A DNA stretch of 64,000 nucleotides from Maratus speciosus (GCA_963932465.1 OZ010800.1:35950352-36014351); one strand, 5' to 3'. Counted from the stretch's first letter, positions 22,954-34,461 are shown. Numbers and translations: made by a program. Notes: generated by a model not told the origin, from the letters alone.

Positions 22954-24734
22954 ATCTTGATATTTTTATGTTAGCGGGACGCAGGTAATAAATCGCCAAA
23001 CATTTTCCCGGTCGCATTTTTTTTTTTTTTTTTTTTTTTTTTGTATTTCATTAATTTTATTTAAAAAATAATCCTTTCATTCATTTTATTTAAAATACAA
23101 AACTTTCATTTAAAACTGAAACATTTAAAATTAATGGCTTTCACTTCTTTCTATTTTTTTTTAAATGAAACGAAAAGAAAAATATTAGGCACATATTCAT
23201 ACACGCACCGGGTACCTAATTGGCGCCAAAATGACGTTATTTTGCTTGACATGGTAACCCGGTTATTGTTGTTTATTTATTATTAAATGTTTATTTACTT
23301 TTCTTTTCTTTTTTTTAAATTACATAAATTGTTTTGTTCTATAGTTATTAATTAATTGTTTTTATTATTGTTATTACATTTTAAAAATAATAGAAAACAG
23401 TTTAAAAATACACATGTAACTGTTATTCAGGTTTGCGCCAAATTGTCGTAAAAAAAATCACGCCTAACCCGGTGCTTATGTAACATCTGTACCAAATATT
23501 AAATAATGCAGCAAACCATGACATTTAATTTCAACTTCAAAACAATGTTTTAATTTACCACTCGAAAAACTGAAAAAAATGCTAACAGGCGAGTTTAAAA
23601 AAAAAAAAAAAAGCTATTGACGAGATTTACACCCGGCTAACATAAAAGTACCAAGAATTCTTTGCGATCATGGGAACTTTTATGTAGTTTCATCCGAAAA
23701 AAAAAATTATTTGAATTTTTAATCAAAATGGAAACCTTTTATAAGAAAAGAAAAGGGATCAGCCCATAATTGTTTAGGGCAGTTACATGACTTGGGCTAT
23801 TATAATATAGATGAAATGATGGCGATAGAATAATATTTGGCGACTTATCACCTGTACCTGGCTAACATTAAAGTACCAAAGTGGTACCTGGAATATAAAA
23901 AGTGAATAGTCACATGACATAGGCTATTATTATAGATATTGTTTCAGTTGTAAAAACAACGCAAAGAATAATATTTCCTTACGACTAAAAATTTATTTAC
24001 TCGTGACTATTAAAAACGGAAAAAAAACTTTAAAATTACTATTAAATGAGTACGTGTTAAAAGCAGGAAAGTATTGAAAATTATGCCATGAAAATTGTAT
24101 TTACATATTGTGAATACTACATAAATGTGAATATTAAAAGTAAAAGGAAACTTTAAAATAATAAATACATTAATATGCGTTTAAAGCAGTAAATGTAGTA
24201 ATTACGTCACATTTAAAATTGCCAAATAATAACATTGACAAGCAATTTGAATATACCTATGCGGGACATTAATTTCATATTTCGAGATGATTATTTTAAT
24301 TAATGTTCCCAATTCTAAGACACCACAAATAATAATATTTCCTTAATAAAAACAAATTTTTTCATATGAATGCTAAAAAGAGAAAGAAAACTTTAGTGAA
24401 TCTTAGGTCAGATTTAAAACGGTACATTTAAAATGTCTGTATTGTATTATGTTTATCGTTTTATAACGTTGTTAAAAATACCGGGAGGCAAAGACTCTGT
24501 TTACTTAATTCATTTTATTTCAGCTTCTTTTCAAATGTTTAACTGATCTTCTTTAATCAAACACGAAAACGACTATTGGATGTCTTAACAGCAATTGATT
24601 CGGCCTTAAATTTTAACAATCAATGAGATTTGAATGGAAACCCATTTACAGGGAGATAGCCACAAGTTTTTTCATTATAATTCAATCTTCTCTAATATTT
24701 TTAAAGCCGATCAAATTAGCGAGTTTTTAGTTTC
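22954..24734. repeat. Non-autonomous repeat with inverted ends, and AT-rich DNA
   Basis: The segment near 22960-23005 (GTTAGCGGGACGCAGGTAATAAATCGCCAAA) recurs inverted near 23830-23880 (TTTGGCGACTTATCACCTGTACCTGGCTAAC), suggesting the ends of a ~0.9-kb non-coding DNA element. A homopolymer T tract lies at 23019-23042. The rest is AT-rich with no gene. Confidence 0.45.
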
Positions 24735-24793
24735 TGCGGTGTCTGAACGGGGGTTGACGAGCGTATCTTGCAGGGGGCAGAGCCCCCTAGTGC
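24735..24793 (+). repeat. Candidate Helitron-type 3' terminus
   Basis: GAACGGGGGTTGACGAGCG is followed by a strong hairpin (AGGGGGCAGAGCCCCCT, 24770-24790) and then CTAG. A short GC hairpin next to a CTRR end in AT-rich DNA is the usual signature of Helitron or Helentron 3' ends, although the hairpin here abuts the CTAG instead of lying about 10 bases upstream. No Rep/helicase sequence is present. Confidence 0.4.
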
Positions 24794-26000
24794 ACATATA
24801 AATAAATACACACTTATATATATATTTATATGTTTCATATTTTATATATTTATTATGCATGTGAAATTAAAACTTAACATTGTATTATAAATGTTAATTT
24901 TATATACCTCTTAAAACATATAAAAATGCACAAAAATGTATATTTACATAATATTACATATACAAAGAAATATCGTTTTAAAAATCTCCGGAAAATTATA
25001 AAAAAAAATTTATATATATTGAAAAAAATTAATTATAAAAAAGTCTTCAAAATTATTACTTATCCACCAGTAGCATTCAAGTTATAAATAAGGCAATCCC
25101 AAATGCTGGAGATCGCAACAACCACATCGAAAAATTTATTGCCAAAAAAAAAGCTCGCCATAAAAGCGGGAACAGGTGTGGAACTCTTCCCTATATTTAT
25201 GTAACTGGTTTAGAATTTTAAAATTTTTAACCAAGGATATTGAGATATGTCGTCGCCAAGATTAAAGAAATTTAATGTTGGAGAAATTTAATGGTAAAGA
25301 AATTTAATGTTTTGCTACCGAAATAAGCAAATTTTATTACCTAAAATCATAATTTTATATATTGGAACCCGCGAATAATAGCCCTAGTTTCTCAATTTTT
25401 GACTCTCAGCCAAATTGTTCATTACTGCCTTGACTTCCAAATTCTAACAACATAATTTATACGCCAATTGGGTGGGTTACTCAGTTACGGAAGATTTTTC
25501 AAAAATCCTGCAATCACCTATCACAAAAATGGGGATGTATACGCAGCTATGCTAAAAAGTAAGCAAGTAAAAATATATATATTAAAGTTTATTTCACTAT
25601 GAAAATTCTTTTAACAATGAGTAATTACACAAATCTCAATAAGATTAATTCTGAGTTCCCTTAATTTCGTTTTTTTAATTGTATTTTAAATAAAATTACT
25701 ACCAGTTTTCCCATGCTGTTCGTATTTTTTTGCTAAATTATATAGCCGTTTCAATTCCTCAAAAATAGCATAATATATCGTCGCCAAGATGAGGAACAAT
25801 GACCAACTACAACCTCTGCATTCGAAAAAAAAAGAGAAACACACAACTTTAATTAAAAAAATAATAATAGTTATATCGGTAAATCATGCATACAAATGAT
25901 TCTGCAAAGTTATCCAATGGTGTAAATGATAAACAAAATGCACCCAGTACTTTTGAAATCAACCCTGACATACTTAAAAAATAAATAAATAAATAAATAA
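24794..26000. other. AT-rich intronic DNA
   Basis: No gene is seen. The words TCGTCGCCAAGAT recur at about 25243 and 25773, linking this stretch to the ATCGCCAAATATT repeats next to it. A short (AAAT)n microsatellite lies at 25978-26000. Confidence 0.4.
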
Positions 26001-26009
26001 ACGCTATTT

Positions 26010-26300
26010 TATTGAAATAAAATTTCAGTAAATGTTTTATTATCCTGGTGCATATAAACCACAAAGAGGATAAATCGCCAAATATTGTTTCGATAGATGG
26101 ACTTTGAAAATTAATATTTCTTTTAAGCTTTTTAAAAAATGTTTTCATATATTTTTGAGTATGCGCTTTTGGAGATTTTTTTTTTTAATATTATTTTATC
26201 AAACTTTCAGAAGTAGATTTTCAGTAAATATTCTCATACCCAGGTGCCAGACATAGGCAACAAAGAGGATAAATCGCCACATAATGCTTCAATAGATCTT
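26010..26300. repeat. ~193-bp repeat, two units
   Basis: Two units share TTTCAGTAAAT, CAGGTGC/CTGGTGC and the 17-base word CAAAGAGGATAAATCGC, followed by CAATAGATC/CGATAGATG. They start about 193 bp apart (26011 and 26203). The following DNA to 26924 is AT-rich with nothing recognised. Confidence 0.55.
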
Positions 26301-26924
26301 CTATGTATATTCCACTCATATTTAAATAAAAATTTTTTCTTTTTATACTATAATTTCTCATTAAAACTGTATTTCTTTGTATTTTTAATAAAATCAGTAA
26401 TATTTTTTTTCCTTTTTTTTCGGCTGTTTGTATATTTTATTTTCTAATAAATATAGGCGTTTCAATTCTTTAACAAAAAGATACCATAATATGTCGTCGC
26501 CAATATCAAAAACATATGCCAATGGCAACCTTTAAGTCCAAAATAACAGAACTTTCCATCATAATTCTATAATTAATCTACGTACAACGATGCGTTATAT
26601 ACTAAAACCTTCCATGAAATAATATCTATCTAACAGTGCAAGTCCCATCAAAATGCATTCAGTTGAACTAGAACTATAAGAAACCGGAACGAAATTTCTG
26701 TTTGTATTTTATATATATAAAAAGTAGAGTAGATTACGAACGATTCCTTGAAAATTGGTTTTTATTTTTTTCTTAAATGATACCTTTGTGCTTCATCCTT
26801 TTTCTTTCTTTCTTTTTCGAGATTTTCAAGCAGTTCTACTACTTAAAGGTTGATAGTTTTGAAATCAATAAAAAATCGCCTTTAAGGGGCTGGTCACTCA
26901 GCTTCGGAATTCCCCTCCGTAATA

Positions 26925-28456
26925 CACTGCTCAAAACAATTAAAGGATATTGCAGTTTTAGGTGGATTTTGTATCTGGTAAACTGTTTAGCTGATTGATA
27001 CATGGTCGACAGGCATTGTAGGTTATATGAGAATAAATTACACACGTTTGGCAGAAAAAAATGCATTTTATTGCGCATTTGTGTACTAAAAGAAAAAAAC
27101 ACAATTTGTGCATATGAGAAAAAAAGAATAAGAAAAGGGGTTTTCTTCAAAGAAAATCATTCTCAGTAGGGGGTATGGTTTCCACGGGCGGCAAGCAACG
27201 TTGAACACCTTTGAGGCATGGACTCTATGAGGCTATAAATGACGAGTTGGGGAATTCTGCCCCACTCTTCCAGAAGAGCTCTTTCCAGTTCTTGGAGAGT
27301 TTGTGGGGGTTGTTGGCGGCCAGAAACTAGTCTTCCTAGAGCGTCCCAAACGTGCTCGATTGGATTCATGTCTGGAGAACACGCTGGCCATTCCATTCGA
27401 ACGATTCCTTCCTCGAAAAGGAAATCCTCCACCAGGTTTGCACGATGTGGCCTGCAGTTATCGTCCATTAAAATAAAGTTATCTCCGATTGCTGCAGCGT
27501 AAGGGACTACAATAGGTCTGAGGATCTCATCCCTATATCGGCGACCAGTCAGAGCTCCATCTCGAATGATGTAGAGGTCAATGCGCCCGTCAATGGAGAT
27601 GCCACCATACACCAACACTCCTCCACCGCCAAATCTGACACTTTCGTGCACGGACGCAGGATTATCCCTACTGCCACGGTCCCTCCAGATGAAAATACGC
27701 CTATTATCCGGATGCACAGAAAAACGGGACTCGTCAGAAAACAGAATATTGCTCCATTCATTTCTCCTCCAGTTGACATGCTCGGTTGCCCACTCCCTGC
27801 GGTCGCGACGATGCCTTGATGTTAATCTAACACATACCATCAGTCGGCGAGCATACAGACCTACAGCATGGAGCCGGTTTCAGACAGTCTGAGTTGAAAT
27901 CGTGGTGCCTGTAGCCGAGCGAACGTGTTGTTGGAGAAGAGTAGCGTTCATGGTTCGGTGTCTCCGAGCTGTTAACGCTAAATACCGATCTTCATTGGGC
28001 GTTGTTGCCCGTCTACGACCTTGCCCTGGTCTTCGGCCTGCACATCCACTCTCCAAAAAACGGTTCCAGATCCTGGAAATGACACTTTGTGACACTCCAA
28101 TGGCTTGCGCTACTTCGGCTTGAGTTTGGCCCCCTTCTAACCTACCAACAATTCTCAAAGCTTCTGAATCTGTCAAATGACTTCGCTGAGTCATCGTACT
28201 CATCGAAACAAAGCAATCACTGAATGCCGATCATCCTTGTCTTCATTCTCTTTTATCCAGTTGAAAGTCAATTTTTTTTTCGCTGCCGCTGAAGCGACGT
28301 TTTTGACGTCGAACTCAAAATTTGCATACTCCACAGTTTGAAAACCAGAAAAATTTGCATTTGTGATTCTCTTCTTCTATTTTCGGCAAAAAAAATTTCG
28401 TTTATATCTTTATTTTATATAAAACTTCAAATATCCTTTAATTGTTTTGAGCAGTG
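26925..28456 (-). mobile_element. Tc1-like DD34E transposon, copy A (1532 bp)
   Basis: Flanked by TA dinucleotides at 26923-26924 and 28457-28458. The terminal inverted repeats are identical for about 27 bases and begin CACTGCTCAAAA. It is the same length as copy B and nearly identical throughout. The transposase on the minus strand carries one nonsense codon. It sits in the FASN intron between exons 21259-21407 and 28947-29147, immediately beside a foldback element. Confidence 0.95.
27163..28203 (-). pseudogene. Tc1-like transposase with a single nonsense codon (copy A)
   Basis: The frame is collinear with the 346-residue protein of copy B but has TGA at 27880-27882 (codon 108), where copy B has CGA for Arg. 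This is a C-to-T change at a CpG. The N-terminal part (codons 1-107) holds the paired-like helix-turn-helix and a GRRPGQGRRR linker. The C-terminal part has the catalytic motifs SDESRF, MDDNCRPH and SPDMNPIEHVWD. Read-through would be required for a full protein. Confidence 0.95.
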
Positions 28457-28463
28457 TATTAAG

Positions 28464-28809
28464 TCTATGGACTTTTGATGCATTGGTATATATAAAATAT
28501 CTTCTCGGGTAATTCATATTTTTAAAATATTTTTTCTGTGTACTCTTCTTAAAGGATGCCTCTTTTTTTCTTAGTTCACAAAATATTTCTAAAGTCTATG
28601 CTGAATTTAATATTTTATGTGTTAAAAGCGGTCTAACTGTGAGTAAGATTTTAACACTTCATGTAAAATAAAGCGTAGATTTTAGAAATATTTTGAGAAC
28701 TAAGAAAAAAAGAGACATCTTTTAGGAAGTGTACACAAAAAATAGAAGTTTAAAATATTAATTTCCGAGGAGATATTTTGAATATACGAATGCATCAAAT
28801 GCCCATGAC
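28464..28809. repeat. Foldback (hairpin) MITE-like element
   Basis: Two arms of about 165 bp (near 28464-28635 and 28646-28809) are reverse complements with some mismatches. Matching words include CTTTTGATGCATT against AATGCATCAAATG, and TTTTTTTCTTAGTTC against GAACTAAGAAAAAAA. The loop is only about ten bases. It is non-coding. Its left edge touches Tc1 copy A. Confidence 0.8.
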
Positions 28810-28946
28810 ACTGTGTTAAATATGGAATTGCAATTAATTTTGAAAATGTGAATACATGCTGATATTATGTTTTCAATAGATGTCGCAAAACTTTTGCACG
28901 AAGCTCTACTTAAAGTTTAACATTGTCACATTTGTTTTTCGTTTAG

Positions 28947-29147
28947 CTATTTCAGAAGTCGAAACGGAGCATGCGTACTTGGACATTTTGACAATAGGCG
29001 ATTTGTCCACCTTCACCTGGATCGAATCTCCTTTAAAGCACTTCACACCGGCAGAAAATAACGTGCTTTGTTATGTCTATTATGCTTCTCTGAATTTCAA
29101 GGATGTAATGATAGCAACTGGAAAGATACCACTTATAGGACATTTAG
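28947..29147 (+). CDS. FASN: Fatty acid synthase exon: N-terminal part of the enoyl reductase domain
   Basis: A 201-bp exon between acceptor TTCGTTTAG and donor TTTAG|GTAAAT. The phase matches both neighbours (G|CT and G|GA). It encodes SEVETEHAYLDILTIGDLST, SPLKHFTPAEN and the conserved VYYASLNFKDVMIATGKI, hallmark sequence of the medium-chain reductase-like enoyl reductase of animal FASN. This domain uses NADPH to reduce the trans-enoyl intermediate. Confidence 0.96.
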
Positions 29148-29204
29148 GTAAATATTTATCTTAAGTTTAAATGGAAATAATATACTTATATGTTGCGAAA
29201 TTTC

Positions 29205-30200
29205 TTATGTACGTACTCTAATCTGACTGAAAAATCGACACGATCGACGTTTCTCAGCAGCGGCTTGATCAATTAGAATGTAGCTTATCACAAACATAGA
29301 TCTTAGCAAAAGAGGATTAATAACGTGGTCTGGTTTTTGAAATTCAATCTGTGCCTCAGTAATTGAAGGTAATTTTTTATTGCAACCATTATGTGGAACA
29401 ATCTTCCGTAATCAGGCTAGGTATATAACTGCGGTGTATTTATCTACGGGTTGTCTGCCCCTCTTCTCTGAACCAACATCAAGGATATATAACTATGGGC
29501 AACAAAATATGTGATTCTTCGCAAATTTATTGAAGCGCAGCAAATCGTAGGTTACCGAAGCATTTTATGTATCCATCCACTCCAATCTCACAAAAAATGG
29601 AGACGATTTCACAGCAGTGGCTTGATCAATTATAATATAGCTTACCACAAACATAGATCTAAACAAGAGGCCCGGTTTTTTAAATTCGATCTCTGGCGTT
29701 AGTAATTGAAGGTCGAAATTTTAATGCAAACCCTATGGGAAACAATCCTCCAATCAGCCTAGACATTGCCGCAGTGTAGATTGGCGATGGCTGGACTTCC
29801 CATATTCTTCGGACCAGCATCAAGGATATATAACTGTAAGTAACAAGCTATGTAATTCTTTACATATTTATTGAAGCACAGCCAGTCGAACGTGAGCGAG
29901 GCTTCCTATATGACCACTCCAAACTGACAAAAAAAAGAGGAAACGCTTTTGAAGCAACGGCTTGATCATTTACAAAGTAGCTTAGCACAAACATAGATCT
30001 TAGCAAAACAGGGGTAATATTGTGGTCCGGATTTTTTAAATTCGATCTGTGTCTTTAGTAATTGAAGGTCGGATTTCTAGTGCAAATCCTATGTACAACA
30101 ATCTTCTGTAATCGGGTTAGATTATCGTAGTGTATACAGGCGACGGTTGATTTTCCCATCTTTTCTGGATCACACCCAAGGATATATATACATAAATTAA
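29205..30200. repeat. ~345-bp tandem repeat array
   Basis: Anchor sequence GGCTTGATCAATT with a following ACAAACATAGATCT recurs at about 29261, 29618 and 29958. Each unit also contains GTAATTGAAGGT and CAAGGATATATA. Units diverge by substitutions and small indels. The open frame at 29511-29702 lies inside the array and is not a gene. Confidence 0.85.
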
Positions 30201-30204
30201 ATAA

Positions 30205-30445
30205 TAAAACATGGTATAAATCACCATAAAACTATACTAACACACAGGATGCGTTTCGAACTGGAAATTTTAACAGTCGGTCATCAGTTGAAGTAAACAC
30301 GTGTCCGTAAGAGGACAATTGCGTTTCGAACTGAGTATTTTAATAACCCGTCATCAGCCAATGTAAACACGTGTCCGTAAGGGGGCGAATCCTTGTCCCC
30401 TTGTGTGTCCTGTGTGTTTTTATAAATTTTTGGTGATTTATACAA
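30205..30445. repeat. Small element with inverted ends and two internal ~71-bp units
   Basis: Ends near 30208-30250 and 30398-30441 are inverted (TATAAATCACCA against TGGTGATTTATA, ACACACAGGA against TCCTGTGTGT). Inside, GCGTTTCGAACTG followed by CATCAG and AACACGTGTCCGTAAG occurs twice (30250 and 30321). It interrupts the ~345-bp array. Confidence 0.7.
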
Positions 30446-30499
30446 AGTGTTAATATTTAATTTTTGATCATCGCCAGTTTTTTGGTGCAAATTTATCTA

Positions 30500-30780
30500 A
30501 TATATACCTATACGCTAAAAAATATGTTATTCCTTACATATTTATTTAAACACAGCCAGCCGAAGGTGGGCAAAGCTTTCTAAGTGTCGGCTGCAATCTG
30601 ACAAAAAAATAAAAAATAAAAAATCAATTTCTCGGCAATGTCTTAATCAATTACAATGTAGCTTACCACAAACATACATCTTAGAAAAACAGAGGAAATA
30701 ATTTGGCCCTATTTTTGAAAATCGATATGTGGCCTGGTTAATTCAAGAAAAAATTCTAAATAAAATCATAAGACGCAAAA
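30500..30780. repeat. Fourth unit of the ~345-bp array
   Basis: It resumes after the small inverted-end element, with CACAGCCAGCCGAAGGTG and ATGTAGCTTACCACAAACAT, in register with the left part once the insertion is removed. 30781-30970 holds no recognised feature. Confidence 0.7.
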
Positions 30781-30970
30781 TTACACCTTCCGCAATCTTC
30801 ATCGGGGATAAAATTTTCATAAACTCTTCAGTTGATGAAAATTTTCTTCCTCATGAAGGCTGTAGATACCAAACGAAAGTACTCGGCGGTTAAATAAAAT
30901 GCACATTTTAAACTTTTAATATCTGTGCTGTTTACGAGCATAAATCAAACATTTTGTGCGAATTTTAATA

Positions 30971-31282
30971 CATAAGCTAGAATCTTTAACAACGATTTAA
31001 CGCACAAATACGTACAAAGACGACACAAAAAATCACATGCGATCTTTTTGAGGATTCCCGGATCCCCTCGGTTATAGCAGCCCTGAGTTTCAATCAGTCC
31101 ATTAGCCAGTACTCGGGGTTATAACCGAGGAACATAGGAACCCATTTTAATTCCTTTTTTTTTTCTTTTTTCTCGCACTGAGGAAGGGGATCCGGGAATC
31201 CTCGAAATGATCATGTGTGATTCTTTGTGTCGTGTTTGTACGTATTTGTGCGTTAAATCGTTGTTAGAGATTTTAGCTTATG
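30971..31282. repeat. Foldback element with ~100-bp inverted ends
   Basis: The left arm CATAAGCTAGAATCT... (30971-31070) and right arm ending ...TTAGCTTATG (31185-31282) pair over about 95 bp, including AACGCACAAATACGTACAA and GGATTCCCGGATCCCC against their complements. The loop is about 110 bp and contains GGTTATA...TATAACC as a further small hairpin. Confidence 0.85.
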
Positions 31283-31399
31283 TATATTGTTTATAGTCAC
31301 TTTTCAAATAAACGATGAACTTTTAAAGTTCACATTATGTTTTATGGTCCAATTTCTAATCAAAACCGTATGTGTAATAGATATGTGTCATTTGTTGAA

Positions 31400-31630
31400 G
31401 AACGATTCCGGCAGTGAAACTGAAGGAACGATTCTAGTCTGTAAAAAGGAATAGGTCGTTTTCGCGCCGATTCCGAACAGGAACTAATCCTCGGAATCGG
31501 CCCGAAATGTAACGACTCCAAAAAGGAGCGATTCCTTGGAATTGGTCCGAAATGCACAGGCAAAAAGGACCAAAGAATAGGTCTGAAATGTACGAATCCG
31601 AAAAGGACCGATTCCTCGGATTAGGTCCAA
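31400..31630. repeat. Short-period tandem array (~40-45 bp)
   Basis: Repeated words CGATTCC, GGAATCGG/GGAATTGG, TCCGAAATG and AAAAGGA(C/G)CGATTCC recur several times. The period is about 40-45 bp and drifts. 31640-32020 is AT-rich with no recognised feature. Confidence 0.6.
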
Positions 31631-32021
31631 CTGGTCTGACTGGCCAATTTTAATAAATTAAAATACACTATTTTATTTTTAAATGACAGATTTTGGTTCT
31701 ATTAAAGCTAGAATTTCGTGCCAAAATGTCCTTCTAATGTGTATGTCATAAAAATGAAATTGAAGTGCGGGGCATGGGGAGGGCGATTGATTAATAAACT
31801 ACAATTGCGTATTATATCCTCTTGAATTTTATCTTTAGAAGAATAGAAGTATATTATTTTACTTCAATTAAAGCATTATCTATTATAAAATCATGTACTT
31901 ATCACATGTGACTTAATTACATTACTAATGGACCTTTTTCTGCTAAATTATTCTGAAAGAAATAATTTAAAAAAATATTTTATACGAATTGGATTTTTTC
32001 CAACTGAGTAAAAAAATACCC

Positions 32022-32092
32022 AAGCTGGGATTCCAACCCAGAACCTTGACTTCCTCTACCGGTTGAGCATCTAAGCTGACAGCCAGAGGGCG
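32022..32092 (-). repeat. tRNA-derived SINE head or tRNA relic
   Basis: On the minus strand an A-box-like GCTCAACCGGTAG (32056-32068) and B-box-like GGGTTGGAATCCC (32027-32039) are in the right order. The spacing is shorter than in a functional tRNA and no acceptor stem closes. Confidence 0.4.
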
Positions 32093-32215
32093 TATCACAC
32101 TCAGATAACCCTTTTGTCGTTATCATCTGGCTTACTATGTAGACAGAACATACCGAAAGTAATGGAACACCATTAAACGAGGTGTAAAAACACCATTAAA
32201 CGAGGTGTTGATATA

Positions 32216-33747
32216 CACTGCTCAAAACAATTAAAGGATATTGCTGTTTTAGGTGGATTTTGTATCTGGTAAACTGTTTAGCTGATTGATACATGGTCGA
32301 CAGACATAGTAGGTTATATGAGAATAAATTACACATGTTTGGCAGAAAAAAATGCATTTTATTGCGCATTTGTGTACTAAAGGAAAAAAACACAATTTGT
32401 GCATATGAGAAAAAAAGAATAAAAAAAGGTGTTTTCTTCAAAGAAAATCATTTTCAGTAGGGGGTATGGTTTCCACGGGCGGCCAGCAACGATGAACACC
32501 TTTGAGGCATGGACTCAATGAGGCTATTAATGACGAGTTGGGGTATTCTTCCCCACTCTTCCAGAAGAGCTCTTTCCAGTTCTTGGAGAGTTTGTGGGGG
32601 TTGTTGGCGGCCAGAAACTCGTCTTCCTAGAGCGTCCCAAACGTGCTCGATTGGATTCATGTCTGGAGAACACGCTGGCCATTCCATTCGAACGATTCCT
32701 TCCTCGAAAAGGAAATCCTCCACCAGGTTTGCACGATGTGGCCTGCAGTTATCGTCCATTAAAATAAAGTTATCTCCGATTGCTGCAGCGTAAGGGACTA
32801 CAATAGGTCTGAGGATCTCATCCCTATATCGGCGACCAGTCAGAGCTCCATCTCGAATGATGTAGAGGTCAGTGCGCCCGTCAATGGAGATGCCACCATA
32901 CACCAACACTCCTCCACCGCCAAATCTGACACTTTCGTGCACGAACGCAGGATTATTCCTACTGCCAAGGTCCCTCCAGATGAAAATACGCCTATTATCC
33001 GGATGCACAGAAAAACGGGACTCGTCAGAAAACAGAATATTGCTCCATTCATTTCTCCTCCAGTTGACATGCTCGGTTGCCCACTCCCTGCGGTCGCGAC
33101 GATGCCTTGATGTTAATCTAACACATACCATCGGTCGGCGAGCATACAGACCTACAGCATGGAGCCGGTTTCGGACAGTCTGAGTTGAAATCGTGGTGCC
33201 TGTAGCCGAGCGAAAGTGTTGTTGGAGAATAGTAGCGTTCATGGTTCGGTGTCTCCGAGCTGTTAACGCTAAATACCGATCTTCATTGGGCGTTGTTGCC
33301 CGTCTACGACCTTGTCCTGGTCTTCGGCCTGCACATCCACTCTCCAAAAAACGGTTCCAGATCCTGGAAATGACACTTTGTGACACTCCAATGGCTTGCG
33401 CTACTTCGGCTTGAGTTTGGCCCCCTTCTAACCTACCAACAATTCTCAAAGCTTCTGAATCTGTCAAATGACTTCGCTGAGACATCGTACCCATCGAAAC
33501 AAAGCAATCACTGAATGCCGATCATCCTTGTCTTCATTCTCTTTTATCCAGTTGAAAGTCAAATTTCATTCGCTGCCGCTGAAGCGACGTTTTTGACGTC
33601 GAACTCAAAATTTGCATACTCCACAGTTTGAAAACCAGAAAAATTTGCATTTGTGATTCTCTTCTTCTATTTTCGGCAAAAAAAAATTTCGTTTATATCT
33701 TTATTTGATAGAAAACTTCAAATATCCTTTAATTGTTTTGAGCAGTG
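32216..33747 (-). mobile_element. Tc1-like DD34E transposon, copy B (1532 bp, intact frame)
   Basis: TA target duplications lie at 32214-32215 and 33748-33749. The terminal repeats are the same as in copy A, and so is the length. The transposase frame is uninterrupted, so of the three copies in this window it is the only one that looks capable of encoding its own transposase. It is in the 5.3-kb FASN intron, in the same orientation as copy A and antisense to the gene. Confidence 0.96.
32454..33494 (-). CDS. Tc1-like transposase, full length
   Basis: 346 residues, the usual size for Tc1 transposases. Residues ~10-60 form a helix-turn-helix (SEALRIVGRLEGGQTQAEVA, then IGVSQSVISRIWNRF), followed by the GRRPGQGRRR AT-hook-like linker and a second helix-turn-helix. 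The catalytic triad is Asp in FSDESRF, Asp in MDDNCRPH and Glu in NPIEHVWD. There are 34 residues between the second Asp and the Glu, which defines the DD34E Tc1 group. It performs cut-and-paste transposition into TA. The start at 33494 agrees with copy A; a second Met lies three codons inside. Confidence 0.95.
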   Translation of the reverse strand: MGTMSQRSHLTDSEALRIVGRLEGGQTQAEVAQAIGVSQSVISRIWNRFLESGCAGRRPGQGRRRATTPNEDRYLALTARRHRTMNATILQQHFRSATGTTISTQTVRNRLHAVGLYARRPMVCVRLTSRHRRDRREWATEHVNWRRNEWSNILFSDESRFSVHPDNRRIFIWRDLGSRNNPAFVHESVRFGGGGVLVYGGISIDGRTDLYIIRDGALTGRRYRDEILRPIVVPYAAAIGDNFILMDDNCRPHRANLVEDFLFEEGIVRMEWPACSPDMNPIEHVWDALGRRVSGRQQPPQTLQELERALLEEWGRIPQLVINSLIESMPQRCSSLLAARGNHTPY

Positions 33748-33749
33748 TA

Positions 33750-34204
33750 GATATCATACGAAATGAATTTTCTCTAAAAGTATTTTAATATATTTTTCAA
33801 AGAAAAACAAAGTAAATGTTTCATTAAATAATAGAGGAAAATATTTTTTTTTTAATTTGATTAGAAACAGTTTTGAATAATATAAGAAATAGATCATTAT
33901 GCCATAAAAATTGCATTTTAATCAAATAATAGTGACTGATTTTCAATTATTTTAATAATTGCATAGTTAAGCAGCATCATGTATATTTCACTGTTTCATA
34001 TTTTTCATCAAGCATAATTTCAATTTGAGAATCCTCTCTCTCAAAAGAAAAATAATACCAGCTACGATTGCTCGAGCACCACTTTGTTTCTACACTTTGG
34101 CGAGAGTGTACTTAGATACACCCCCGTTACCTTTAATCATCTTCGAAGATGATTAAAAAAATCTCGAAACTCTAGTAGATTATTTTAATCAACTTACATC
34201 GGGA
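33750..34204. other. Intronic AT-rich DNA
   Basis: No gene is seen. A perfect 20-base palindrome centred on TTCGAA lies near 34135-34154; its significance is unclear. Confidence 0.4.
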
Positions 34205-34461
34205 TGTAGGATACATACAAATCTGTAGATCATTTACAGGATTGCAGAAAAATAATTAGGATATTTTTCTCGTTATTAGTAGTGATTGCTGAAATGGTGT
34301 TTTTAAATGCATTATGCGTTTTCCATGTTGTTTATTTAGGCATAAAAATTTCACTTTATGAAATGGTGAAGTTTTGTTACAGTATTCTGAATGTGTTGGA
34401 AAGTGTGTTATAATTTAGTCTTGAAGCGTGGTTTTTCATTCTTGTTTTACATTTTCTTTAG
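34205..34461 (+). repeat. Intron-end repeat, copy 2
   Basis: Related to 8640-8875. Shared words in order are ATTGCTGAAATGGTGTTTT (there ATTACTGAAATTGTGTTTT), TTATGCGTTTTC, ACAGTATTCTGAATGTGTTGG and TTCTTGTTT. Here it ends exactly at the acceptor TTTCTTTAG of the enoyl reductase exon, so the repeat supplies the polypyrimidine tract and splice acceptor region of this intron. Confidence 0.75.

Noticed and set aside
27581..27892. Plus-strand open frames opposite the Tc1 transposase (also at 32872-33183 and 33193-33414)
   Set aside because: They mirror the transposase reading frame on the other strand and occur only because that strand is coding.
29205..30780. CRISPR-like regular repeats
   Set aside because: Units are ~345 bp, diverged and lack short identical repeats with unique spacers; the genome is eukaryotic.
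34135..34154. Perfect 20-base palindrome centred on TTCGAA
   Set aside because: Single occurrence, no repeat context; could be chance in a long window.
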